A stretch of DNA of 64,000 bases from Clytia hemisphaerica (GCA_902728285.1 CACVBU010000359.1:2642386-2706385), one strand, 5' to 3'. Counted from the first letter of the stretch, positions 29,801 to 41,182 are shown. The notes: generated by a model not told the origin, from the sequence alone. Numbers and translations are program-made.

Positions 29801-32800
29801 CGGCAATTTTTTTGGTCTTTGGTGATTAAGATTTTCTTTGCCAATGGTTTCTCTAATGAAGAATTCAACTTTAACCCTCTTGCAAGCAGTTTAGACATTT
29901 GGAATAAGTTTTGAACGAGTAACAACAAAATCAAAGGGCAATTACAGATATGGCGTCTTTTTCGTAAAAGTCGCCGATTCTGTTTTTGGTCTTTGGTGAT
30001 CAAGATTTCTTTTGCAAATGATTTCTCTAAATGAAGAATTCAACTTTAACCCTTTTGCAAGCACTTTAGACATTTTGAATAAGTTTTAATGAGTAACAAC
30101 CAAATCAAAGCAAATTACTGATATGACGGATAATTCCGTAAAAATCGGCAATTTTGTTTTTGGGCTTTGGTGATCAAGATTTCTTTTCCAAATGATTTCT
30201 CTGAATAAAGAAATCAACTTTAACCCTCTGGAAAGCAGTTTAGACATTTGGAATAAGTTTTGAACGAGTAACAACCAAATCAAAGGGCAATTACAGATAT
30301 GGCGTCTTTTTTCGTAAAAGTCGCCAATTCTGATTTTGGTCAATTATGATGAAAGTTCCTTTTCTAACTGATTTCTTTTAATCAAAAATTAAACTTTAAC
30401 CATCTTGCAAGTATTCTAGATATTTTGAATAAGTTTTGAACAAGAAGCAACAAAAATCAAAGCAAATTACTGATATGACGGATAATTCCGTAAAAATCGG
30501 CAATTCTGTTTTTGGTCTTTGGTGATTAAGATTTCTTTTGCAAATGGTTTCTCTAAATGAAGAATTCAACTTTAACCCTCTTGCAAGCATCTGTTTTTGG
30601 TGATCAAGATTTCTTTTGCAAATGGTTTCTCTAAATGAAGAATTCAACTTTAACCCTCTTGCAAGCAGTTTAGACATTTGGAATAAGTTTTGAACGAGTA
30701 ACAACAAAATCAAAGGGCAATTACAGATATGGCGTCTTTTTCGTAAAAGTCGCCGATTCTGTTTTTGGTCTTTGGTGATCAAGATTTCTTTTGCAAATGA
30801 TTTCTCTAAATGAAGAATTCAACTTTAACCCTTTTGCAAGCACTTTAGACATTTTGAATAAGTTTTAATGAGTAACAACCAAATCAAAGCAAATTACTGA
30901 TATGACGGATAATTCCGTAAAAATCGGCAATTTTGTTTTTGGGCTTTGGTGATCAAGATTTCTTTTGCAAATGGTTTCTCTAAATGAAGAATTCAACTTT
31001 AACCCTCTTGCAAGCAGTTTAGACATTTGGAATAAGTTTTGAACGAGTAACAACAAAATCAAAGGGCAATTGCAGATATGGCGTCTTTTTTCGTAAAAGT
31101 CGCCGATTCTGTTTTTGGTCTTTGGTGATCAAGTTTTCTTTTGCAAATGATTTCTCTAAATGAAGAATTCAACTTTAACCCTTTTGCAAGCACTTTAGAC
31201 ATTTGGAATAAGTTTTAATGAGTAACAACCAAATCAAAGGGCAATAACAGATATGGCGTCTTTTTTCGTAAAAGTCGCCAATTCTGTTTTTGGTCATTTA
31301 TGATGAAAGTTCCTTTTCTAACTGATTTCTTTCAATCAAAAATTAAACTTTAACCATCTTGCAAGAATTCTAGACATTTGGAATAAGTTTTGAACAAGAA
31401 GCAACAAAAATCAAAGCAAATTACTGATATGACGGATAATTCCGTAAAAATCGGCAATTCTGTTTTTGGTCTTTGGTGATCAAGATTTCTTTTGCAAATG
31501 GTTTCTCTAAATGAAGAATTCAACTTTAACCCTCTTGCAAGCAGTTTAGACATTTGGAATAAGTTTTGAACAAGTAACAACAAAATCAAAGGGCAATTAC
31601 AGATATGGCGTCTTTTTTCGTAAAAGTCGCCGATTCTGTTTTTGGTCTTTGGTGATCAAGATTTCTTTTGCAAATGATTTCTCTAAATGAAGAATTCAAC
31701 TTTAACCCTTTTGCAAGCACTTTAGACATTTGGAATAAGTTTTAATGAGTAACAACCTAATCAAAGGGCAATAACAGATATGGCGTCTTTTATCATAAGT
31801 CGCCAATTCTGTTTTTGGTCATTTATGATGACTGTTCCTTTTCTAACTGATTTCTTTCAATCAAAAATTAAACTTTAACCATCTTGCAAGCATTCTAGAC
31901 ATTTGGAATAAGTTTTGAACGAGTAACAACCAAATCAAAGGGCAATTACAGATTCGCTTCTTTTTTCGTAAAAGTGGCCGATTCTGTTTTTGGTCTTTGG
32001 TGATCAAGGTTTCTTTTGAAACTGATTTCTTCCAATCAAAAATTTATTAAACTTTAACCATCTTGTAAGCATTCTAGACATTTGGAGTAAGTTTTGAACG
32101 AGTAACAACGAAATCAAAGGGCAATTACAGATATGGCGTCTTTTTTCGTAAAAGTCGCCGATTCTGTTTTTGGTCTTTAGTGATCAAGATTTCTTTAGCA
32201 AATGGTTTCTCTAAATGAAGAATTCAACTTTAACCCTCTTGCAAGCATTTTAGACATTTGGAATAAGTCTTGAACGAGGAACAACCAAATCAAAGGGCAA
32301 TTACAGATATGGCGTTTTTTTTTCGTAAAAGTCGCCGATTCTGTTTTTGGTCTTTGTTTATCAAAGTTGCTTTTGCAAATGATTTCTCTGAATGAAGATT
32401 TCAACTTTAACCCTCTTACAAGCAGTTTAGACATTTGGAATAAATTTTAATGAGTAACAACCAAATCAAAGGGCAATAACAGATATGGCGTCTTTTTTCG
32501 TAAAAGTTGCCAATTCTGTTTTTGGTAATTTATGATGAAAGTTCCTTTTGCAAATGATTTCTCTAAATGAAGAATTCAACTTTAACCCTCTTGCAAGCAG
32601 TTTAGACACCTGGAATAAGTTCTGAACGAGTAACAACCAAATCAAAGGGCAATTACAGATTCGCGTCTTTTTTCGTAAAAGTGGCCGATTCTGTTTTTGG
32701 TCTTTGGTGATCAAGGTTTCTTTTGAAACTGATTTCTTCCAATCAAAAATTTATTAAACTTTAACCATCTTGTAAGCATTCTAGACATTTGGAGTAAGTT

Positions 32801-33449
32801 TTGAACGAGTAACAACAAAATCAAAGGGCAATCACAGATATGGCGTCTTTTTTCGTAAAAGTCGCCGATTCTGTTTTTGGTCTTTGGTGATCAAGATTTC
32901 TTTTGCAAATGATTTCTCTAAATGAAGAATTCAACTTTAACCCTTTTGCAAGCACTTTAGACATTTGGAATAAGTTTTAATGAGTAACAACCAAATCAAA
33001 GGGCAATAACAGATATGGCGTCTTTTTTCGTAAAAGTCACCAATTCTGTTTTTGGTCATTTATGATGAAAGTTCCTTTTGCAACTGATTTCTTTCAATCA
33101 AAAATAAAACTTTAACCATCTTGCAAGCATTCTAGACATTTGGAATAAGTTTTGAAAGAGTAACAACAAAATCAAAGGGCAATTACAGATATGGCGTCTT
33201 TTTTCGTAAAAGTCACCGATTCTGTTCTTGGTCTTTGGTGATCAAAGTTTATTTTACAAATGATTTCTCTGAATGAAGAAATAAACTTTAACCCTCTCAC
33301 AAGCAGTTTAGACATTTGGAATAAGCTTTGAACGAGTAACAAACAAATCAAAGGGCAATAACAGATATGGCTTTTTTTTCCATAAAAGTTGCCAAATCTG
33401 TTTTTGGTCTTTGGTGATCAAAGCTTATTTTGCAAATGATTTCTTTCAA

Positions 33450-34700
33450 TCAAAAATTTACATTTAACCATCTTGCAAGCATTCTAGACATTTGGAATAA
33501 GTTTCGAACAAGTAACAACAAAAATCAATGCAAATTACTGAAATGCCAGATAATTCCGTAAAAATCGCCAATTCTGTTTTTGATCTTTGGTGATCAAAGT
33601 TTCTTTTGCGAATGATTTCTCTAAATGAAGAATTCAACCTTAACCCTCTTGCAAGCATTTTAGACATTTGGAATGAGTTTTGAGCGAGTCACAACCAAAT
33701 CAAAGGTCAATTACAGATATGGCGTCTTTTTTCGTAAAAGTTCCCAATTCTATTTTTGGTCATTTATGATGAAAGTTCCCTTTGCAACTGATTTCTTTCA
33801 ACCAAAAATTAAACTTTAACCATCTTGCAAACAGTTTAGATATTTGGAATAAGTTTTGAACAAGAAGCAACAAAAATCAAAGCAAATTACTGATATGGCG
33901 GATAATTCCGTAAAAATCGGCAATTCTGTTTTTGATCTTTGGTGATCAAAGTTTCTTTTGCAAATGATTTCTCTGAATGAAGAATTCAACTTTAACTCTC
34001 TTGCAAGCATTTTAGACATTTGGAATAAGTTTTGCACGAGTAACAACCAAATCAAAGGGATTTCTTTCAATCAAAAATCAAACTATAATCATCTTGCAAG
34101 CATTTCCATTTTCGTAAAAGTCGCCTAATATATTTTTGGTCATTTATGATGAAAGTACCTTTTGGAACTGATTTCTTTCAATCAAAAATTTATCTTTAAC
34201 CATCTATCAAGCATTCTAGACATTTGGAATAAGTTTTGAACGAGTAACAACGAAATCAAAGGGCAAATTACAGATATGACGTATACTTTCGTAAAAGTCG
34301 CCAATTCTGTTTTTGGTCTTTGGTGGTCAAAGTTTCTTTTGCAAATGATTTCTCTGTATGAAGAATTCACCTTTAACCCTCTTGCAAGCATTTTAGACAT
34401 TTGGAATCTGTTGGAATAAGTTTTGAAAAAATAAGAATAAAAATCAAGGCAAATTACAGATATGGCATCTTCTTCCATAAAAGTTGCCAAATCTGTTTTT
34501 GGTCATTTGTGATCAAAGTTCCTTTTGCAACTGATTTCTTTCAATCAAAAATTAAACTTTAACCATTTTGCAAGCATTCTAGACATTGGGAATAAGTTTT
34601 GAACGAGTAAAAATAAAAATAAAAGCAAATTACAGATATGGCATCTTTTACCATGAAAGTCGCCAGATCTGTTTTTGGTCATTTGTGATCAAAGTAACTT
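33450..34700. repeat. Decayed right edge of the satellite array
   Basis: The last seven or so monomers are more divergent than the interior. One is truncated near 34,059, where AAGGG runs straight into TTTCTTTCAATC. Others have changed the central dyad (for example TTTTCCATAAAAGTTGCC and TTTTACCATGAAAGTCGCC). The final recognisable monomer fades out in TTTGTGATCAAAGTAAC near 34,690, just before unique sequence. Divergence rising toward the edge is typical of satellites homogenised by unequal exchange in their interior. Confidence 0.85.
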
Positions 34701-34817
34701 TTGTAACACTTGCTTATAAAAAAAAAATTTATAGTCGTAAAGGCTACCAAATCAGTGTATAACTTCGACGGGAATAATTTGCCACTTTTACGAAGAATTT
34801 ACTATAAGAACCATATT

Positions 34818-37800
34818 TCAGCTTTCTGAAAAGAGTTTCCCGCTTTACTAATAGAAAAGATTTATTTTAAAATACGATCTTACCATCATGAAGGGTTTTG
34901 CAAATATGAATACAAAGTTGTTTCGAATGTTCAAACTTCGCTACTCCCGAGTCGAAATAACCATGCATAGAGATCAAATGTTTGACCAGATCAAGGACTT
35001 TATCGTGGCAGTGCGGACAACAAAATTTCATATTTTCGTAACAAGGCCATCCATCTGGGTTAATTGAAGTAATGGATGGGTGTGTTGGAAAGACAATGTC
35101 TTTGATTATCAGTTTCTTATCTGAAATGGAGTGGATTAAAATTATATCAATCTTTTAAGACGTCTGTAAACGGATGAATAATGTTCCACTAACGATGACG
35201 GTTGTGATTTACCTAAGCGAGTGGGAGAGGTTAGTAAAAAGCTCGAATTTATTTTCTGTCTCCCTAAAAACTATTTAGACGAAATGTATTTAATTTCGTT
35301 GAAGATTTTTAGTAAATAAAAAGCAATATACTGATTTTGGTCGAATAGAATGAATGAAGCCAAAACTCATAAAGCGGTTACAGAACATTGACAAAATAAT
35401 ATTTCTTTCCTCATTATTCCTTTTATGTGTTATGTGAGTGAGTGTTCGCCGTACAGGGATTTTTCTAAGATGGGGCCGTTTTTGTAAATGTAGATTGAGT
35501 TTCAAAGATGGTGTTCAGAGGGCGAAGCTCCTTAAAAAATCTTGAATATGTATAGTAGATAATATTAGTTATTTTTGCTTGTAAACGAGGTCAATATGTC
35601 TTTTCTATTTTGGATGAGTTTCAAAAATTCATCTTAGATCGAGTATTTTGGACGGTATTTGGACATAAAAAAGTACTCAGAAAAATCCCAGCTATATTTT
35701 GCGTACATCCTGTAACAGTTGCCCAAACAGGGCTGTGACAGGAAGTACAGTTGAAGCTCTCTAATTCAACGTCTTTCTATTTGAAACGCTTCATATATTT
35801 TTCGATAATATTAAAGCCACCGTCAACAAGAAACTATGGCTATGTCATTTCTCTTGAAAATCGAATTAGAGAGCATCAGCCGTATTAAAGCTTGAAGGAG
35901 CTTACTTTTCCAGTACAATATGCGACCTTTATCCAACGCTGCAATCCTCTGTTTGTAAACAAAACAAGAATGATTTCTCAACATATGTTTATCAAGGCGA
36001 CACGTCCACTTGTTGCATTTGCGACAGGGTAGCGGTTGGTGGTAACCTTTATGCTTGGTTAGACAAGTATGAATGCAGAACTGTTTCGAATGTTCCAGTG
36101 AAGCTTCGTCGTATTCGTAATCATGTTGTTTTCGTAAATGATCTTTAAATTCTGTTTCTTCAACTTCATCCAGACATTCACAACATCGGAACAGTGTCGG
36201 TTGGGCGTGGACGTTTCGAAGAGAAGTGGATAACGTGTCGGCTCCTTGCCAATGTTTCGTCTACGGCAAAGATGAAACGAATAACTTAACGAATAACTTA
36301 ACGGATATCGCTTTTAAAGATATTCTTAGACAAGGCAGAATTAACAAAGGAATTCATCAAAACTTGTGCTCGCAAAGCGCCGATATTTCTAATGACAAAT
36401 CGAAAAAAAGTACAAATTCACAGTTCCATGCTTTGCCACAGAAATATATATGATATTAACCCTTAACATACCTTAAGACGGTTTAATTCTTCAATGTCGA
36501 ACTCTACATTACCATGCTGACTCTTCATGTGGGATTTGATGTCACAAAACCAAGAGTTGCATTCGTAACATGGTAATGGTATATGGTCTGCACCATTGCC
36601 ATGTTCTGTTGTACATACTTGAATAGCTTTCTGTTTTGAATATTCGAAGAGGGCTGCACGCTGGTTATAGTTGTGTTTCGTTTGTAAGTGGTCAATTATG
36701 TTTGTAGATTGCACTCTGCGACATTCTGGGCAGAACAGGTTTGAAGCCTCGACGTCTGAAGGTAGTTCGAATGTCTTTTTAGCTGGATGTGGTTTAGTTG
36801 GTGTCCCCTATAAAAGAAGAACGACCACAGTGCAAAGGTTAACGGCTACGGTGAGCAAGGTTGTGGGTTGGATCCCCAACCGGGTAATACCAACTTAGTA
36901 ATTAGTACAAAAATAGTACTTGATGCCTCTCTGCTTGATACAATTAAAGAGAATGATCAAGGGTAAGTGGAGCAATGTTACATGTGTGCAATGTATCCTT
37001 TGAAATTGACGTTACCAATCAAGTTCAGATATACTTATAAACATTAAACTCGTTAAGGTCGCTACCCACTCAGCATTTTATGCTCGTCGAACAAGGCGCA
37101 CGACTCGGGCGTTTTGGTCGCTGAACGCTTTTCTAATTCCACTGATCCAAAATAAAGGGGAGATATTCTGCACATTTTTTCTTTTTCCTATTGTTGACTT
37201 TTTTTACACACGGTACAAGAAAGTTAAATGTCTCATCTGATTGGCTGATTAAAAAAGAACAATAGGGAAGCTGCACAACTCACTGCAACTCAGCGAAAAA
37301 AGTTGAAAAGTTTCAACTCTTGTTGCGTTCAAAGCGACAGCCTTTGAAGGCTTGATTTATATAATTTATGCAATAATTAAGCCGTGCGCCTTGTTCGACG
37401 ACCATAAAATGCTGAGTGGGTAGCGACCTTTAAAGGTTTTATTTTTACGTGAGTGTTACCGTTTCATAACAGACATATATTTCATATTAGGACGGTGTCT
37501 ACCTATTATTACATTGCGCTGAATAAACTGACCAATCTTGCTCCACATCCTGGTCAATTCAATGTGAAAAGCTTGCAAAGTAAAATCGATGAGCAAGCAA
37601 ACGATATCACTCTTATTTAAAAAAGAAACCTTTAAAATGGGCCCTTACCACTTCCGTGTGTGTTTCAGATGAGTTTTCCTGGTCAACATTTGAAGGTTGT
37701 GATTGAAGCCCACTTCCTTCGGTCACCAACTGTACAAAATATGAAGAAGTTAAAATGTTTAGAAAAATTCCATTGCTATAACAGATATTATAAATTGTTA

Positions 37801-37901
37801 ACAAATTTCAGCCTTCACCAGTTTGAGGAGGGCAGATTCAAACACAAGAGTGATATCAATATTGACAAGTGATACTTTTATGGACCTACCTGGTTATGCA
37901 T
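34818..37901 (-). CDS. C2H2-type zinc-finger protein with a repeated Cys/His module (six proposed exons)
   Basis: Proposed exons in coding order are 37890-37901, 37649-37729, 36472-36807, 35906-36260, 34884-35120 and 34818-34825. All junctions are GT..AG and phases close to 342 codons plus a stop. The three large exons each carry a related module. It has a C-x2-C...H-x4-H finger, then a linker of the type FEHSKQ-CIH-C-x3-H, then PLPC-x2-C-x2-W...H-x3-4-H. Clear pieces are LFCPECRRV, FEYSKQKAIQVC and PLPCYECNSW in exon 3; FRCCECLDEV, LEHSKQFCIHTC and PLPCRKCNKW in exon 4; and FCCPHCHDKV and FEHSKQLCIHIC in exon 5. The last module lacks its second half. Zinc binding, and possibly nucleic-acid binding, is likely from the Cys/His spacing; the function is unknown and I recognise no named family. 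Exons 3-5 are well supported. The four-codon first exon (M-H-N-Q, in-frame stop just upstream) and the eight-base last exon are weak. Alternatively exon 2 continues from the large exon at 41,183-43,471. Confidence 0.75.
35121..35905. other. Intron of the zinc-finger gene; short inverted repeat, no gene seen
   Basis: The stretch lies between two zinc-finger exons. Near its right end GCTCTCTAATTC (about 35,756) and GAATTAGAGAGC (about 35,863) form an inverted pair about 120 bases across, a possible remnant of a small DNA transposon. The rest shows no coding or repeat signal that I can support. Confidence 0.5.
36825..36890 (+). repeat. tRNA-like SINE head (A and B box) in a zinc-finger gene intron
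   Basis: CCACAGTGCAAAGG (36,825-36,838) resembles a pol III A box. GGGTTGGATCCCC (36,865-36,877) resembles a B box sitting in a T-arm-like hairpin, GGTTG...CAACC. The spacing of about 38 bases suits a tRNA-type promoter. No complete cloverleaf with an acceptor stem can be drawn, so this is better read as a tRNA-derived SINE head or degraded tRNA copy than a working tRNA gene. Confidence 0.4.
37056..37429. mobile_element. 374-bp MITE with TTA target duplications (PIF/Harbinger-like)
   Basis: The ends are long inverted repeats of about 48 bases. The left end starts AGGTCGCTACCCACTCAGC and the right end finishes GCTGAGTGGGTAGCGACCT, and the arms run inward through GTCGAACAAGGCGCACG. TTA flanks both sides (37,053-37,055 and 37,430-37,432). 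A 3-bp TTA duplication is the PIF/Harbinger signature, so a non-autonomous member of that group is inferred. It has no ORF of its own. It lies in the intron between the second and third zinc-finger exons, at a safe distance from both splice sites. Confidence 0.8.
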
Positions 37902-38570
37902 TTAACACATATATAATTGATATCTACGTGAGCGTGACTATTAAACAATCATTCGGAACACAAATAGTGACGATTTATTAAAATTAGTCGTTTGTTTCTT
38001 ATGAAAAAACGTTTGGAAACCAAAATTTCATGCTCTTGAAATATTCTTTCATATTAAAGACTTCGTGAGCAAAAAACATATCTCATCAAAAAATTGAATA
38101 ATTTGACTAAGAACATTGATGTATGCTTATTAATAGTGATTAAAGTTTTTTGAGCCAACAATTTTTTTTTTGCAAAAATCTGCTTGAGCCATCTTTTACC
38201 TATGATGGTACCCTACTTTCATGCAAAAAATCATTTTGATGATCCAATTTTTCCCGTTTTTTAGTCGTTTTTTGACCCAAATTGGGCCAAAAATTCTTTT
38301 TTTGTAAATCGGGCTCCGTCACATTCGAGGGTTTACGGTTACACATATTTGTGCAAAAAATTAGAAAAATCGAAAGAGCCAATATCGAGAAAAGTTAGTA
38401 ACGAACGAACGAACAAACGAACAAACGGACGAACGGACAATGGTTAATTTATAGGACCTCCACAGGGGTAGGTCCAAAAAGAGTCAAATAAATAAACACC
38501 ATAATGACAATGTGATTTACTGAAACAAGAGTGTCCACTAACTGAGACAGGGATGTATTTTCAGTCACAC
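37902..38570. other. Non-coding stretch with a GAAC/GGAC tetranucleotide run
   Basis: The region separates the zinc-finger exons from the minisatellite. It contains a short tetranucleotide tract at 38,401-38,440 (ACGAACGAAC followed by GAACAAAC and GGACGAAC variants) and runs of T and A. A 60-codon minus-strand ORF at 38,200-38,382 has low-complexity composition and no splice context. No gene is supported. Confidence 0.5.
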
Positions 38571-41124
38571 TCACTGAGGGAGGGGTGAACTCACACAGAG
38601 GGAGGGAGGGGTGTACTCACACTAAGGGAGGGGTGTACTCACACTGAGAGAGAGGTGTACTCACACAGAGGGAGGGGTGTACTCACACTATTGGAGGGGT
38701 GTGTACTCACACTAAGGGAGGGGGTGAGGGATGTACACACTCAGGGAGGGGTGTACTACGAGGGAGGGGTGTGTTACTCTCACTAAGGGAGGGGTGTACT
38801 CTACTAGGGAGTGGTGTGTACTCACACTAAGGGAGGGGTGTGTACTCTCACTAAGGGGGGTGTGTACTCACAAAGGGAGGGGTTGTACTCACACTAAGGG
38901 GGGTGTACTCCACAGAGGGAGGGTGTTTACTCACACAGAGGGAGGGGTGTACTCTCACTAAGAGAGGGGTGTACTCTTACTAAGGGAGGGGTGTACTCTT
39001 ACTAAGGGAGTGGTGTACTCACACTAAGGGAGGGGTGTGTACTCTCACTAAGGGAGGTGGTGTACTCTCACTAAGGGAGGGGTGTACTCACACAGAGGGA
39101 GGGTGTACTCACACAGAGGGAGGGTGTACTCTCACTAAGAGAGGGGTGTACTCTTACTAAGGGAGGGGTGTACTCTTACTAAGGGAGAGGTGTACTCACA
39201 CTAAGGGAGGGGTGTGTACTCGACTAAGGGAGGGGTGTACTCACACTAAGGGAGGGGTGTACTCACACTAAGGGAGGGGTGTGTACTCTCACTAAGGGAG
39301 GGGTGTACATACACTAAGGGAGGGGTGTACTCTTACTAAGTGAGGGGTGTGTACTCTCACTAAGGGAGGGGTGTACTCTTACTAAGGGAGGGGTGTACTC
39401 AGACAGAGGGAGGGGTGTGTACTCTTACTAAGGGAGGGGTGTACTCTTACTAAGGGAGGGGTGTACTCACACTAAGGGAGGGGTGTGTACTCACAGGGAG
39501 GGGTTGTACTCACACTAAGGGAGGGGTGTACTCACACTAAGGGAGGGTGTACTCACACTAAGGGAGGGTGTACTCTCACTAAGGAGGGGTGTCACACTAA
39601 GGGAGGGGTGTACTCTTACTAAGTGAGGGGTGTACTACAGGGAGGGGTGTGTACTCTCACTAAGGGAGGGGTGTACTCTCACTAAGGGAGGGGTGTACTC
39701 TCACTAAGGGAGGGGTGTACTCACACTAAGGGAGGGGTGTGTACTCTCACTAAGGGAGGGGGTGTACTCCTCACTAAGGGGGGGTGTGTACTCTCACTAA
39801 GGGAGGGGTTTACTCTCACTAAGGGAGGGGTGTACTCACACTAAGGGGGGGGGTGTTGTACTCTCACTGAGGGAGGGGTGTGTACTCTCACTAAGGGAGG
39901 GGTGTACTCACACTAAGGGAGGGGTGTACTCACACTAAGGGAGGGGTGTGTACTCTCACTAAGAGAGGGTTGTACTGTGTACTCTCACTAAGGGAGGGGT
40001 GTACTCTCACTAAGGCGGGAGGGGTGTACTGTCTTACTAAGGGAGGGGTGTGTCTCACTAAGGGAGGGTGTTCTTTACTAAGGGGGGGTGTCTCTACTAA
40101 GGGAGGGGTGTACTCACACTAAGGGGGGGTGTACTCTCACTGAGGGAGGGGTGTGTACTCTCACTAAGGGAGGGATGTACTCACACTAAGGGAGGGGTGT
40201 ACTCACACTAAGGGAGGGGTGTGTACTCTCACTAAGAGAGGGGTGTACTCTCACTAAGGGAGGGGTGTACTCTCACTAAGGGAGGGGTGTACTCTTACTA
40301 AGGGAGGGGTGTACTGTCACTAAGGGAGGGTTGTACCTCTCACTAAGGGGTGTACCGGGAGGGGGTATGTACTCTTACTAAGGGAGGGGTTGTGTACTCT
40401 TACCCTTACTAGGGAGGGGTGTGTACTCTCACTAAGGGAGGGGTGTACTCTCACTAAGGGAGGGGTGTACTCACACTAAGGGAGGGGTGTGTACTCTCAC
40501 TATGGGAGGGGTGTGTACTCTCACTAAGGGAGGGGTGTACTCTCACTAAGGGAGGGGTGTACTCTTACTAAGGGAGGGGTGTACTCACACTAAGGGGGGG
40601 GGTGTACTCTCACTGAGGGAGGGGTGTGTACTCTCACTAAGGGAGGGATGTACTCACACTAAGGGAGGGGTGTACTCACACTAAGGGAGGGGCGTGTACT
40701 CTTACAAAGGGAGTGGTGTACTCACACTATTGGAGGGGTGTGTACTCTCACTAAAGGAGGGGTGTACTCACACTAAGGGAGGGGTGTACTCACACTAAGG
40801 GAGTGGTGTGTACTCTTACTAAGGGAGGGGTGTACTCACACTAAGGGAGGGGTGTGTACTCTCACTAAGGGAGGGGTGTACTCATACTATGGGAGGGGTG
40901 TGTACTCACACTAAGGGAGGGGTGTACTCTTACTAAGGGAGGGGTGTGTACTCTCACTAAGGGAGGGGTGTACACTCACTGAGGGAGGGGTGTACTCCTA
41001 CTGAGGGAGTGATGTACTCATACTGATGATGGTCTACTGTAACTGAGACAAGGGTGCACACTCACTGAAATAGTGGTGTCCACTCACTGAGGGAGGGGTA
41101 TTCACTCGCTAAGGAAGGGGTGTG
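38571..41124. repeat. G-rich minisatellite, 20-24 bp unit
   Basis: More than 100 tandem units of the type CACTAAGGGAGGGGTGTACT fill about 2.5 kb. Frequent variants are GTGTGTACTC, CTCTTACTAAG and CACACAGAGGGAGG. On the plus strand every unit carries GGG-A-GGGG, so four consecutive units contain eight closely spaced G runs. Units at both ends degenerate toward ACTGAGACAGGGATGTA (about 38,541) and ACTGAGACAAGGGTGCAC (about 41,042). The array lies immediately 3' of the splice donor of the large minus-strand exon. It is either intronic or just downstream of that gene. Confidence 0.95.
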
Positions 41125-41182
41125 TTGATATATTGCCAATTTGTCTATAAATGTTGGACGTGCTAAAAAATCGTATACTCAC

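Larger units (their letters stand above)
1..34700. repeat. Large satellite DNA array, ~176-bp monomer, 352-bp dimer
   Basis: The stretch is a continuous head-to-tail array. The landmark TTGCAAGCATTCTAGAC or its variants recurs about every 176 bases (positions 2, 179, 353, 530, 706). Two monomer types mostly alternate. Type A carries GTCATTTATGATGAAAG, TTTCTTTCAATCAAAAATT and ACCATCTTGCAAGC. Type B carries TCTTTGGTGATCAAAG, TTTCTCTGAATGAAG and ACCCTCTGGAAAGC. The functional repeat is therefore a 352-bp dimer, about 98 dimers in view, and the array continues past the left edge. The best-conserved block is AATCAAAGGGCAATTACAG plus the following GGCGTC...GTCGCC dyad. Neither 176 nor 352 is a multiple of three, so the many 60-100 residue minus-strand ORFs change frame from copy to copy and are not genes. 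Monomer length near one nucleosome repeat, dimer structure and array size fit a centromeric or pericentromeric satellite, but that role is inference. Confidence 0.97.

Noticed and set aside
346-34490. About 70 minus-strand ORFs of 60-150 codons with similar sequences (MIWLLLVQNLFQMSK type)
   Set aside because: They recur with the 352-bp satellite period, which is not a multiple of three, stop and shift frame between copies, and lie in DNA with no splice or promoter structure. They are by-products of the satellite, not a gene family.
1-34700. Regular direct repeats that could look like a CRISPR array
   Set aside because: The repeats are contiguous 176-bp monomers without unique spacers, in a clearly eukaryotic setting with spliced genes.
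36825-36900. A complete tRNA gene
   Set aside because: The T-arm-like hairpin and box motifs are present, but no matching acceptor stem or anticodon arm can be drawn.
38731-38961. 76-codon plus-strand ORF in the minisatellite
   Set aside because: It is a translation of the tandem unit; open frames arise by chance in the repeat.
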